From assembly GCA_927911745.1 (NCBI GenBank), contig CAKMQF010000011.1:1-21083 (forward strand): a stretch of DNA of 21,083 nt, given 5' to 3'. Below the pieces are notes generated by a model. The model did not search any database and had not been told where the DNA came from. It saw nothing but the letters and a program-made list of their open reading frames with translations. How positions within the stretch are numbered: position 1 is the stretch's first letter; every line of letters begins with the position of its first letter. Shown here in pieces: positions 1 to 9,106 of the stretch. The position numbers and the translations under genes were made by a program. Source of the stretch: an uncultured Gemella sp. GTDB lineage: Bacteria; Bacillota; Bacilli; Staphylococcales; Gemellaceae.

Positions 1-286
1 TTTATTTATTTAAATAGAAAATAGTATATAAATTCATTAATATTTATCGACTACATTTGTAACTATTAAAATATTATTAGATTGATTATTAGAACTTAAA
101 ATTTAGGATTTTATTGAACTTATATAAGTATACTGATAGAATACTGTTTCATGAAATTTTATTATTTTAAAAAATTCATAAAATTTTCACAAATAATTTT
201 ATAAAAAGTAAGCAAGATACTATTATTTTATTAAAAAAACGGTTATAATAATAAATATAAAATAAAAATAAAGAGGGAAACATTTT
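1..286. other. AT-rich leader region without a gene
   Basis: No credible coding frame on either strand; stops are dense in all frames. It contains an imperfect inverted repeat (AAATTTTAT at 154-162 against ATAAAATTT at 178-186) and weak promoter-like elements. TTGAAC at 114-119 lies 17 nt from TAGAAT at 137-142, and an isolated TATAAT sits at 244-249. The Shine-Dalgarno for the first gene (AGAGGG, about 272-277) closes the region. Confidence 0.6.
244..249 (+). promoter_or_regulatory. Candidate -10 box upstream of the iron-sulfur carrier gene
   Basis: A perfect TATAAT hexamer lies 38 nt before the ATG at 287. No good -35 box is at the usual spacing, so the call is weak. A second possibility is TTGAAC (114-119)/TAGAAT (137-142) with 17-nt spacing, which would give a leader of roughly 140 nt. 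Confidence 0.3.
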
Positions 287-649
287 ATGGCTAATACAGA
301 GAATCAATTAATCTTGATAACAGATGTAGCAGTTGGAAAATTCCAAGAGATGTTATTTGATGCTGATAAAAGAGATAGTTATTTAAAAATTTCTATAGAG
401 TTACAAGGTACTCAAATGCAATATGCAATTGATATCAAGGATGAATTAGAAGCAGGGGATAAAGTACTTAACTTCGGCGATTTAAAAGTTATTGTTAATG
501 AAGAAGACGAACTTCTGTTAAAAGGTCTTGAAATTGATTATGTTCAAGATGAATTTGGAAGTGAATTTACATTACACAATCCAAATATGATTGAAATTTA
601 TGATGATGAAGACGGTGGCTGCTGTGGAAACGGCTGCTGCTGCGGATAA
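287..649 (+). CDS. HesB/IscA-family (A-type) iron-sulfur cluster carrier-like protein
   Basis: A 120-aa acidic protein with the size and layout of the HesB/IscA/ErpA fold. An N-terminal ITDVAVGKFQEML-type helix is followed by the beta-rich core and a C-terminal NPN segment leading to a cysteine-rich tail. In the family, three cysteines (one internal, two in a C-terminal CGCG) bind iron or a cluster destined for apoproteins. Here the internal cysteine is not visible, while the tail is enriched: Cys112, 113, 117, 118 and 119 in GGCCGNGCCCG. Start ATG 287 follows an AGAGGG Shine-Dalgarno. The NADH dehydrogenase gene begins 36 bp downstream, so the two are probably co-transcribed. Bacillus also keeps A-type carriers near a type II NADH dehydrogenase gene. 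The family call is fairly firm. Whether it still carries clusters is uncertain because the cysteine pattern is atypical. Confidence 0.75.
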   Translation: MANTENQLILITDVAVGKFQEMLFDADKRDSYLKISIELQGTQMQYAIDIKDELEAGDKVLNFGDLKVIVNEEDELLLKGLEIDYVQDEFGSEFTLHNPNMIEIYDDEDGGCCGNGCCCG

Positions 650-685
650 AATACAAAATAACAGTTAAAAGGAGAAATCAATACT

Positions 686-1877
686 ATGAAAAACGTAGTA
701 ATTTTAGGTGCTGGATATGCAGGACTAACGACTTTAAAAGGATTAAAAAAAGCTGCTAAAGCTGGAGAGGTAAAAGTTACTCTAGTAAACAAAAACTCTT
801 ATCACTATGATACAGTAAACTTACACGAAGTATCAGCAGGTAATATTGCATCAAGAGATATTTGTATTGATATTAAAGATCTTGTAACTCCAGGTGTTGA
901 ATTTATTCAAGATGAAGTAATTAAAATTGATACTGAGAAAAAATTAGTATTAACTAAAAAAACATGAACTTGATTACGATGTACTTGTAGTTGGATTAGG
1001 TTTCCAACCAGAAACATTCGGAATTGAAGGTATGGCTGAAAATGCAATGCCAATCGCTGACATTAATGCTGCAGAAAAAATCTCTGCTACATTAGAAGAT
1101 AACTTCAGAAAATATGCTACAAGTGAAGAAAAAGATGTTAAAGATATCTCAGTAATCGTTGGTGGTACAGGTCTTGCTGGTATGGAATTCTTAGGTGAAT
1201 TAGTTCATCGTAAAAAAGAATTATGTTCTAAATACGGAATTGATGAAAAATTAGTTAAAATTTACGGATTAGATGCAGCCCCAACATTATTACCAATGTT
1301 CACTAAAGAGTATAGTGATTATGCAAGAAAATACTTAGAAGATAATGGTATTGAAATTATTTTAGGAGCTGGAATTAAAGGTGCTACTAAAGATAGCTTC
1401 ACTATTGAAGTTGATGGAGAAAGAAAAGAACTATTTGCATCTACATTAGTATGGACTGCAGGTGTTCGTGGAAACAAACTTATGGACGAAGCATTCCCAG
1501 AACTTTCTAAACGTGGACGTCTAGTAACTACACAACAATTAACAGTACCTGGACACGACGAGATTTATATCGTTGGTGACTGTGCAGCATTCATCGAAAC
1601 TGGTCAAGAAAGACCATATCCAACAACAGCTCAAATCGCTAACCAAATGGGTGCATACGTTGGAGCTAGAATCAGTGGAAAACAAGTTGGTGACTTTAAA
1701 TACATTAACCGTGGTGTAGTATGTTCATTAGGTCATAAAGACGGTATTGCTGATGTTATGGGTGGTAAAAAAGCTAAAGGTTTTGCAGCAGCGAAACTTA
1801 AAAAAATCATCGAAGCTAAAGCAATTTATGAATTAACTGACTTCGTAACTGCACTTAAAAACCAACGTATTCTTTAA
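686..1877 (+). CDS. ndh: Type II NADH dehydrogenase (FAD-dependent), frame broken at an A7 run
   Basis: Non-proton-pumping NADH:quinone oxidoreductase, a peripheral membrane flavoprotein that feeds electrons from NADH to the quinone pool. The N-terminus VVILGAGYAGLTTLKGL is the FAD-binding Rossmann motif (GxGxxG). A second nucleotide-binding segment reads SVIVGGTGLAGMEFLGEL. Near the C-terminus, IYIVGDCAA is the FAD-contacting GD motif. Frame 686-967 ends after LTKKT; the next fragment has its first ATG at 1032 but reads in-frame from about 963 as HELDYDVLVVGLGFQPETF. Removing one A from the A7 run at 956-962 joins them as LTKKHELDYDVLVVG. The repaired protein is 396 aa, normal for the family. 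AAAGGAG (668-674) is the Shine-Dalgarno for ATG 686. A strong terminator follows. The break looks like a sequencing indel, since the downstream part is fully conserved. Confidence 0.88.
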
Positions 1878-1897
1878 GAATAGTATTAAGTAAATTT

Positions 1898-1938
1898 ATA
1901 AAGAAGACTCTATGAATATGAGTCTTCTTTATTTTTTG
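1898..1938 (+). terminator. Rho-independent terminator after ndh
   Basis: A 13-bp perfect stem (ATAAAGAAGACTC at 1898-1910 with GAGTCTTCTTTAT at 1920-1932), a 9-nt loop, then a T run to 1937. It begins 21 bp after the ndh stop. The symmetric A/T flanks mean it could also work from the other side. Confidence 0.85.
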
Positions 1939-2010
1939 AAATGTATTTTGAATAGATGTTAAACATAATGCAATAAATTTGTTATTTATTGAGTTTTCAA
2001 CCATGTTAGT

Positions 2011-2039
2011 TTGAAAAAAAGTTATAATTATGGTAAGAT
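2011..2039 (+). promoter_or_regulatory. Sigma-A-type promoter of the rpoY-rnjA-plsX operon
   Basis: -35 TTGAAA (2011-2016), 17-nt spacer, and -10 TAAGAT (2034-2039) with an upstream TGG giving an extended -10 (TGnTAAGAT). The predicted start near 2046 gives a leader of about 40 nt to ATG 2085. It is the only clear promoter before nine tightly packed genes. Confidence 0.6.
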
Positions 2040-2084
2040 ATAGTGTAGAGAAAATTTAACCAAATAAAGTTATGGGGAAAAATT

Positions 2085-3659
2085 ATGATTTATAAAATAG
2101 CAAATACAGCGGAAGAATATGAACAAATTTTCAAATTAAATTATGAAACATTTGTTGAAGAAATTCCTCAACATGAAAAAAATGAAACAAAAAAATTAAA
2201 AGATAAATTTCATGATAAAAATATATATATTATAGCGAAAAAGAAAAATGATGTAATTGGGATGATTTCATTATCTGATCAAAGACCGTTTTCGTTAGAT
2301 CTAAAATTAAATGATATTGATAAATTCTATAAAGGTAGTTACAAAAAACCTGTAGAAATTAGATTGCTTTCAATCAAGGAGCAATATAGAAAAACTAAAG
2401 TTTTTACAGAATTATTACAAAGAACGTTTAATTATATAATTCAAAATGCATACGACATTGTTTTTATTTCAGGTACAACACGCCAGGAAAAATTATATAA
2501 TCACATAGGATTTGTAAAATTCCATGAAAATGTAGGGACAAAAGAAGCAGAGTATATGCCTATGTATCTTAAACTGGATAATGGTAATAAAGTTATTGAA
2601 AGATTGGCTAGAGCACAAAGAATAAACTTCTTACCAGGTCCAGTTGATTTATCTGAAGATGTAACAGCAAAATTATCTAAGCAATTATACTCACACAGAA
2701 GTAGTGAATTTGTTGCGTTGACTAAGGATACATTAGCGAAGATTGAAGGTATTTTGAATGTCAAACAAGCAACGATATTACATGGATCAGCTACACTAGC
2801 TAACGAAGCTATTATGGCTCAATTAAAAGGAAGAAATCTTATAAATGGGCTAGTTTTAGCTAATGGCGAATTTGGTAATAGGCTAGTTCGTGAAACAAAG
2901 AGACATGGGCTTGATATAGAGACTTATTCTGTAGGATTTGGAGAAAGCTTTGATCTTGATGTACTATCGGATAAACTTAAATCTGGAAACTATGATTTTG
3001 TTTATGTAGTTCACAACGAGACTAGTGTTGGAATATTAAATGATTTAGATGAAATTACTAGAATAGTTAAAGAAAATAACTTAGTCTTAGCAGTGGATGC
3101 AGTTTCAGCAGTAGGAGCTATTAAATATAGCTATAAAGATGTTGATTATGTAGCTTGTTCATCTGGAAAGGCATTTTGTTCTGTAGCAGGTTTAGCAATA
3201 GTTGGTTCTAACTGTGAGTTAGTTCCTTTAGAAAACACACCATTATATCTAGATTTACACTATGCAAACAAACTTACATCTATACCTTTCACTCAACCAT
3301 CGATTTTAATGGAAGCTTTAAACACAGCATTAGATGCTTTTAAAACTGATGAAAGATACGAAAAGGTACAAGAAAAATATACATATATGAAGGAAGGATT
3401 AAAGCAATTAAATCTTCCAATTATGAAATTTAAAGAAAAAGAAGTATCTCCAGTAATAATTACTGTAGAACTTCCTGAAAGTATAAGTTCACTTAATGTA
3501 GGTTCTTCACTTGCGATAAATAATATTTTTATTCATTACAAGAGTTCATACTTACAAGAAAGAAACATTATACAGTTTTCATTTATAAATATTAACACAA
3601 CAAAAAATGAAATAGATTACACATTAAATATATTAAAACAAATGATAGGAGATTATTAA
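2085..3659 (+). CDS. GNAT acyltransferase / class V PLP aminotransferase fusion protein
   Basis: A 524-aa two-domain protein. Residues 1 to about 165 look like a GNAT/autoinducer-synthase-type acyltransferase: the opening [13 protein letters not shown] resembles acyltransferases of the LuxI/exosortase-associated group, and [21 protein letters not shown] sits at the acyl-CoA-binding position. Residues from about 178 form a fold-type I aminotransferase of class V (alanine-glyoxylate/aminoethylphosphonate transaminase-like). It starts [14 protein letters not shown], with [10 protein letters not shown] for PLP phosphate contacts, Asp338 in [11 protein letters not shown], and the probable Schiff-base Lys362 in CSSGKAF. 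The substrate is unknown. The fusion suggests consecutive transamination and N- or O-acylation of one small molecule, which is inference. The frame is unbroken. The ATG has a GGGG Shine-Dalgarno at 2074-2077. Its TAA overlaps the rpoY ATG by one base, so expression is coupled to RNA metabolism genes. Confidence 0.75.
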   Translation: MIYKIANTAEEYEQIFKLNYETFVEEIPQHEKNETKKLKDKFHDKNIYIIAKKKNDVIGMISLSDQRPFSLDLKLNDIDKFYKGSYKKPVEIRLLSIKEQYRKTKVFTELLQRTFNYIIQNAYDIVFISGTTRQEKLYNHIGFVKFHENVGTKEAEYMPMYLKLDNGNKVIERLARAQRINFLPGPVDLSEDVTAKLSKQLYSHRSSEFVALTKDTLAKIEGILNVKQATILHGSATLANEAIMAQLKGRNLINGLVLANGEFGNRLVRETKRHGLDIETYSVGFGESFDLDVLSDKLKSGNYDFVYVVHNETSVGILNDLDEITRIVKENNLVLAVDAVSAVGAIKYSYKDVDYVACSSGKAFCSVAGLAIVGSNCELVPLENTPLYLDLHYANKLTSIPFTQPSILMEALNTALDAFKTDERYEKVQEKYTYMKEGLKQLNLPIMKFKEKEVSPVIITVELPESISSLNVGSSLAINNIFIHYKSSYLQERNIIQFSFININTTKNEIDYTLNILKQMIGDY

Positions 3660-3877
3660 TGGCAGTATTTAAAGTATTTTACCAAGAAAATTCAAAAGAG
3701 ATTCCAGTAAGGGAGAACACTCAAGTATTATATGTTGAAGCTGATGGAGTACCAGCAGTAAGAAAGTATTTAGATGACAGAAACTACAATGTTGAACTTG
3801 TTCAAGAATTAAGCGAAGCATACTTAGAGTTTGAAAAACAATCTGAAGACTTTAAAGTGGAGAAAGTTAATGGATAA
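3659..3877 (+). CDS. rpoY: RNA polymerase epsilon subunit (YkzG/RpoY)
   Basis: A 72-aa protein opening [22 protein letters not shown] and continuing with a [14 protein letters not shown] core typical of the Bacillota-specific epsilon subunit (DUF1447). This protein docks on core RNA polymerase near the beta-prime jaw. Known members are about 70 aa and sit directly upstream of rnjA, as here. The ATG overlaps the previous stop in a TAATG junction, and the last 8 bp overlap the rnjA start. Both arrangements suggest translational coupling. The frame is intact. Identification rests on size, sequence and the conserved gene pair. Confidence 0.92.
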   Translation: MAVFKVFYQENSKEIPVRENTQVLYVEADGVPAVRKYLDDRNYNVELVQELSEAYLEFEKQSEDFKVEKVNG

Positions 3878-5541
3878 GATCATTAAAAAAAATGAAGTAG
3901 GTGTAGCTGCCATTGGTGGTCTAGGGGAAATTGGGAAAAACACCTATGCAATCCAATATCGAGATGAAATAGTTATTATCGATGCTGGAGTTAAGTTTCC
4001 TGGAGATAATATTCTAGGAATTGACTATGTAATCCCAGATTACTCATATATTGAGAAAAATGTGGACAAAATTAAAGCATTAATAATTACTCACGGTCAC
4101 GAAGATCACATCGGTGGATTACCATTTTTACTTAGAAAAGTAAACTTACCAATCTATGGTGGACCTTTAGCTATTGGTCTTATAAGATCAAAACTAGAGG
4201 AACACAATTTATTGGCCAAAGCTGAGTTAAACGTGATAGATGAAGATACAGTGTTGAGCTTTAAATACCTTAAAGTTTCATTCCATAACACCACGCACTC
4301 AATTCCTGATTCATTTGGAGTAATTGTTAATACTCCACAAGGAAATATTGTTCATACAGGGGACTTTAAATTTGATTTTACACCTGTTGGTCAAGGAACT
4401 AACTTACATAAGATGGCAGCGATTGGTGAACAAGGTGTATTATGTTTACTATCTGACTCAACAAACTCAGAAAGAACAGAGTTTACCCAAAGTGAAAAAG
4501 AAGTAGGGAAAACTATCTCTAATATACTTCGTAAAGAAAAACATAGAGTTATATTCGCTACATTTGCATCGAACGTATATCGTGTAAAACAAGTAGTAGA
4601 AGCATGTATTGAACATGGAAGAAAGATTGTGGTATTTGGTCGTTCTATGGAGAAAGCTATTAAAATTGGAACGGAGTTAGGTTATATTAAAGCACCTAAA
4701 GAAACATTTGTTAATAGTAAATATCTAAACCAAGTAGATCCTAATAAATTACTTATTTTATGTACAGGTACTCAAGGTGAAGAACTTGCAGCATTAAGTA
4801 GAATCGCTAATGGTACGCATAAGAAGATTACAATAATGCCGACTGATACTGTAATTTTTGCAAGTTCAGCTATTCCAGGAAATACATTGTCTATTAATAA
4901 AAATATTGATTTATTATCAAAACTTGGTGCCAATGTTATTACATCAAGTGTAAATAATGTTCATACATCAGGACATGGTTCAAAAGAAGAACAAAAATTA
5001 ATGTTTAGACTTATTAAGCCTAAGTATTTCATGCCAATACACGGTGAGTACAGAATGCAAGTTATTCATGCTCAAACAGCGGCTGAGTGTGATATTCCAT
5101 TAGAAAATTCATTTATTATGGAAAATGGTGAAGTGCTAGCCTTAACTAGTGATAGTGCTAGAATCGCTGGTAAGTTTGATGCATCTGATGTATATGTTGA
5201 TGGATTAGGAATTGGTGATATCGGTAGTGTTGTAATTAAAGATAGAAAAGAACTTTCTGAAGAAGGTGTTATCGTAGTTTCAATTGCAATTGATTTTAAA
5301 AATAAAAAAACTAATGAATAATCCAGATGTAATTAGCCGTGGATTCGTAAATGTAAATGAATCTACTGAACTATTTGCACAATCTAAAGTAATAATTAAA
5401 GATGCTGTATTAGCAGCATTAGAAAATGAAGAATGTGGTGTTTACCAAATAAGACTACAAATTTTAGAAGCTTTAGGAGAATTTTTAGAAAGTGAAATAG
5501 GAAGAAAACCTGTTATATTACCTACAATATTGGAGGTGTAA
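3870..5541 (+). CDS. rnjA: Ribonuclease J1, frame broken at an A7 run near the C-terminus
   Basis: Metallo-beta-lactamase/beta-CASP ribonuclease with 5'-3' exonuclease and endonuclease activity, a main enzyme of mRNA decay and rRNA maturation in Bacilli. The zinc motif [10 protein letters not shown] places His75, His77, Asp79 and His80. Further landmarks are the [10 protein letters not shown] segment, the beta-CASP domain, and SGHGSKEEQ and PIHGEYRM near the C-terminal metal site. I chose ATG 3870 (8-bp overlap with rpoY, preceded by GGAG) over an in-frame ATG at 3831, which lies inside rpoY. The frame stops at 5321 after DFKNKKTNE. Removing one A from the A7 run at 5304-5310 restores [18 protein letters not shown] and the C-terminal domain to 5541. 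That gives 556 aa, close to the roughly 555 aa of Bacillus RNase J1. A ribosome could not easily lose this domain, so a sequence error is likely. Confidence 0.92.
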
Positions 5542-5543
5542 AT

Positions 5544-6212
5544 ATGAAATACAGAAGTGTATTTGATATTATAGGACCTGTAATGGTAGGTCCATCAAGT
5601 TCACATACAGCTGGTGCAGTGCGTATTGGTCTATTTACAAGATATATTTTTGGTGAACAACCAGAAAATGTAAAAATAACATTATATGGTTCATTTAAAG
5701 AAACATATAAAGGGCATGGAACTGACATTGCATTAATAGGTGGTTTATTAGGTTATAACACATCTGATAAACGCATAAGAACGAGTATGGAAGATGCAAA
5801 ATTAGCAGGGATGGAGTTTGAGTTTATAGAAAGTGGAATTGAACACATTCATCCAAATACAGCGAAAATAGAAGTTGAAGCAGGTAGACATAGTCTAGAT
5901 CTTATTGGAAAGTCAATAGGTGGAGGGAAAATGGTAATCTTTGAGCTTCTAGGTTTCGATGTGAACTTATCAGGAGATTTTCCTAGCTATTTCATATTTT
6001 ATAAATTTAAAGACGATATTAAAAAAGATCTTTCAGTACAAATTGAAGAAATATTCGGTGATTTAAAAGTAAGTGAGATGTATTCAAGTTCTATTCTAGA
6101 GGGAATAAACTTATTAGTAGTAGAATCACAAAAAGAATTAACTGAAGATAAAATTAAGAAATTAACTGAACTAGATTATATTAATGAAGTAAAATTTGCA
6201 GATAGATTGTAG
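5544..6212 (+). CDS. sdaAB: L-serine dehydratase, iron-sulfur type, beta subunit
   Basis: A 222-aa beta chain of the oxygen-sensitive [4Fe-4S] L-serine dehydratase, which deaminates L-serine to pyruvate and ammonia. The signature GPVMVGPSSSHTAGAVRIG lies at residues 12-30, and KGHGTDIALIGGLLG follows. The C-terminal part (from about 150, with LLVVESQKELTEDKIKKL) has the look of the ACT-type domain in these beta chains. ATG 5544 follows GGAGGTG (5532-5538), which lies inside the end of rnjA, so there is no room for another promoter. The alpha chain gene follows after 10 bp. The frame is intact. Confidence 0.92.
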   Translation: MKYRSVFDIIGPVMVGPSSSHTAGAVRIGLFTRYIFGEQPENVKITLYGSFKETYKGHGTDIALIGGLLGYNTSDKRIRTSMEDAKLAGMEFEFIESGIEHIHPNTAKIEVEAGRHSLDLIGKSIGGGKMVIFELLGFDVNLSGDFPSYFIFYKFKDDIKKDLSVQIEEIFGDLKVSEMYSSSILEGINLLVVESQKELTEDKIKKLTELDYINEVKFADRL

Positions 6213-6222
6213 AGGAACCCGA

Positions 6223-7095
6223 ATGTTTACTAGTTTAGCAGAAATAGTTGAAAATCAAAATTAGAAAATAAACCAGTTTACTGAATTAATGATAGAACAA
6301 GAAATTGAAGTGAATGGCGTTACACGATCTGCAGTCGAAAAATTAATGAGAAGAAATTTAAATGTAATGATGCAAGCTGTCGAAGAAGGTTTGGCGGGAG
6401 TGAGTTCAAAAACAGGACTTACTGGAGGAGATGCTAAGAAGCTTCAAGAATATATAGATAGTGGCAAGTCAATTACAGGGAGTGACTTTTTAAACGGAGT
6501 TGCAGCAGCAATTGCAACTAATGAGGTAAATGCCTCGTTAGGTTTAATTTGTGCAACTCCAACTGCTGGATCGGCTGGAGTTCTTCCAGGTTGTATTCAC
6601 GCACTTAAACAAAAATTCGATATTGATGAAGAAACACAATTAAAAATGTTATTTACAGCCGGAGCTTTCGGTTTTGTAGTAGCGAATAATGCTTCTTGTT
6701 CTGGTGCAGAAGGTGGTTGTCAGGCAGAAATAGGTTCAGCAAGTGCAATGGCTGCAGCAGCTATTGTCGAAGCAATGGGCGGAGATGCTGAGATGAGTGC
6801 TCATGCATTTGCCATTGCATTAAAAAATATGCTTGGTCTTGTATGTGATCCTGTAGCGGGATTAGTAGAAGTACCCTGTGTAAAAAGAAATGCAGCTGGA
6901 GCTTCAACGGCACTTATGGCTGCTGACTTAGCATTGGCAGGTATAAAGAGTAGAATTCCTGCTGATGAAGTACTAGAAGCGATGTATAAAATAGGATTAG
7001 AAATGTCCACGACATTGAAAGAGACTGCAAGAGGTGGTCTTGCAATCACAAAAACTGGAGAAAAATATAGGAGTTTATTATTCGGTAATGATTAA
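6223..7095 (+). CDS. sdaAA: L-serine dehydratase, iron-sulfur type, alpha subunit, with an early frame lesion
   Basis: Catalytic alpha chain holding the iron-sulfur cluster. SLGLICATPTAGSAGVLPG, FVVANNASCSGAEGGCQAE and GLVCDPVAGLVEVPC are the conserved blocks with candidate cluster cysteines. The natural start is ATG 6223 (AGAGGA at 6211-6216), giving MFTSLAEIVENQN and then an in-frame TAG at 6262-6264. The conserved reading resumes in the same frame at ELMIEQEIEV. The 30-residue lead has exactly the length of the Bacillus homologue. Either one base change made a stop, or two compensating indels occurred: one A missing in 6257-6260 and one base extra at 6280-6281, giving QKLENKPVSELMIEQE or QKLENKPVYELMIEQE. 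I prefer the second because recG shows the same pattern. Without repair, translation would have to begin at ATG 6289, which lacks a Shine-Dalgarno. Repaired length is 290 aa. Confidence 0.88.
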
Positions 7096-9097
7096 TATTT
7101 TAGAAAAATCAGTAGGAACTATAAAAGGTGTAGGAAAGAAGTATTTACAAACTTTGAACGAACTAGAAATTTATACTATTCGTGATATTTTGTATAATAT
7201 TCCTTATAGAGTATCTAGTTCTACTGATTTTTCTTCTTCTGTAAAAGATAATGAAAAAGTTATAACAACTGGAAAGGTAGAAACTAGGGTTAGTACCCAG
7301 TTCTATGGAAATAGAAGAAGTAGGTCATTTTTTACATTATCAACTTCTTCTGGTAGCATAAAGATAGTATTTTTCAATCAACATTACTTGAAAAAAAATC
7401 TAATTGAAGGTAAGGATGTAGTTGTAAAAGGGACGTATAATGCTGCAAATAATACGATAACAGCTTCGAGCGTAAGTTTCAATGTTGTTGATGAGAAGCC
7501 TAAAGGTGATACTATTGAAGTTTTTTATCATCTTAAACAAGGGATAACGCAGAAAAAATTTACCAAGCTTGTTGAAGAGTCGTTTAATATGATAGATGGT
7601 GAAAATATTATCTTAGATCTAGTTCCTGAAAATTTTAAAGGAATTTGGAAATTAGATAAGATTTTATATACGTTACACTATCCAAAAAATTCTGAGGAAT
7701 TTGACAAAGCTAAGAAGATGTTTGCTTTTCATGAGTTGTTTAACTACCAGTTAAAATTACAGCTTCAAAATATAAATAGTAGGATAGAGGACACTAGATA
7801 TTGTGTTGGAGTAAACAATAAAGATATCAATGACTTTAAAAATAGTTTACCTTTACGCTAACAGGCGCTCAAAGTCGTGATTATTGACGAAATAGTAGAT
7901 GATTTAAATAATCCTTATAAAATGGACAGATTATTGCAAGGTGATGTTGGTAGTGGTAAAACTGCAGTAGCGGCAGCAACTTTGTATGCAACGATAAAAG
8001 CAGGTTATCAAACAGCAATTATGGCGCCAACTGAGATACTAGCAAATCAGCACTTTGAAACATTTTTCGAATTCTTCAAAGATTTGAATATCTCGGTAGC
8101 GTTATTGACTAGTAGCACGCCTAAGAAAGAAAGAAATACTATTTTAAGTTTACTTGAGGTTGGTGAGATAGAATTATTAATTGGAACTCACTCTTTAATT
8201 CAAGAAGATGTGAAATTCAATAATTTAAAATATGTAATTACCGATGAACAACATCGATTCGGTGTAAAACAACGTCAATTATTAAGTAACAAAGGAGAAG
8301 CTGTTAATTCATTAATGATGACAGCAACCCCAATACCGAGAAGTTTGGCAATCACATTGATTACTGATATTAAAGTATCTACAATTGATGAGCTACCGGC
8401 TGGTAGAAAAAAAGTTCAGACCTATAAAGCAACGAATAAGAGTTTTTATAAAGTTCTAGATAATATTCGTATGGAACTCGATAATGGAAGACAAGGTTAT
8501 GTTGTTTGTCCATTGATTGAAGAATCTGAGAAGATGGATTTGCAAAATGTAGAGGAAACATATGAGAATATTAAAAACTATCTACCAGATGACTATAAAA
8601 TTGCAATTCTACATGGTAAAATGAATAATAAAGAAAAAGATGCAATTGTAGAGAAATTTCTAAATAAAGAAATACATATACTTATTTCTACTACTGTAAT
8701 TGAGGTTGGAGTAAATGTTCCAAATGCTACATTCATGATTATCGTAGATGCTCATCGTTTTGGTCTGGCTACATTACACCAGCTAAGAGGACGTGTAGGA
8801 AGAAGTAAGTTTCAGTCTTATTGTATATTAGTAACTGATTCAAAAAGTGAACGTATAGATATAATGTGTTTAGAAAATGATGGTTTTAAAATTGCAGAAT
8901 TTGACTTAAAACAGCGTGGACCAGGTGATTTTTTTGGAACGAAACAAAGTGGTGTACCAAGTTTTAAAGTTGCTGATTTAATTAATGATGTTGATTTAAT
9001 GTACCTAGCAAAAAAATTAGCGATAAAAATTATTGAAGTAACTGATAATAAAGAAAGATTATTACAGTATGTTGGATTAAAAGAAACTATAATATAG
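7088..9097 (+). CDS. recG: ATP-dependent DNA helicase RecG, with a local double frame lesion
   Basis: Double-strand DNA translocase that reverses stalled replication forks and processes recombination junctions. The order is the N-terminal wedge/OB region (SVGTIKGVGKKYLQTLNEL onward), then QGDVGSGKTAVAAATL (Walker A), TDEQHRFGVKQRQ (DEQH box), MMTATPIPRSLA (motif III) and VGRSKFQSYCIL in the C-terminal helicase domain. The preferred start is ATG 7088, overlapping sdaAA by 8 bp; an in-frame upstream start at 7034 lies inside sdaAA. A stop at 7859-7861 interrupts the frame. Adding one T at 7852-7854 and deleting the A at 7880 converts the region to SLPFTLTGAQSRVIDEIVDD, the conserved LTxAQ box before Walker A. 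Both changes are needed, and they cancel. Repaired size is 669 aa, normal for RecG. Confidence 0.9.
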
Positions 9098-9106
9098 GAG
9101 GATGCA

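Noticed and set aside
152..190. Inverted repeat TGAAATTTTAT...ATAAAATTTTCA as a terminator or operator
   Set aside because: The arms are almost pure A/T, so chance pairing is likely. There is no T tract after the right arm and no gene seen upstream.
5304..5310. Programmed frameshift in rnjA at A7
   Set aside because: RNase J is not known to use one, there is no visible stimulatory structure, and the same A7 lesion recurs in unrelated genes.
5284..5541. Separate small 85-aa gene after rnjA
   Set aside because: Its sequence ([13 protein letters not shown] onward, ending ILPTILEV) is the RNase J C-terminal domain and joins to rnjA after removal of one A.
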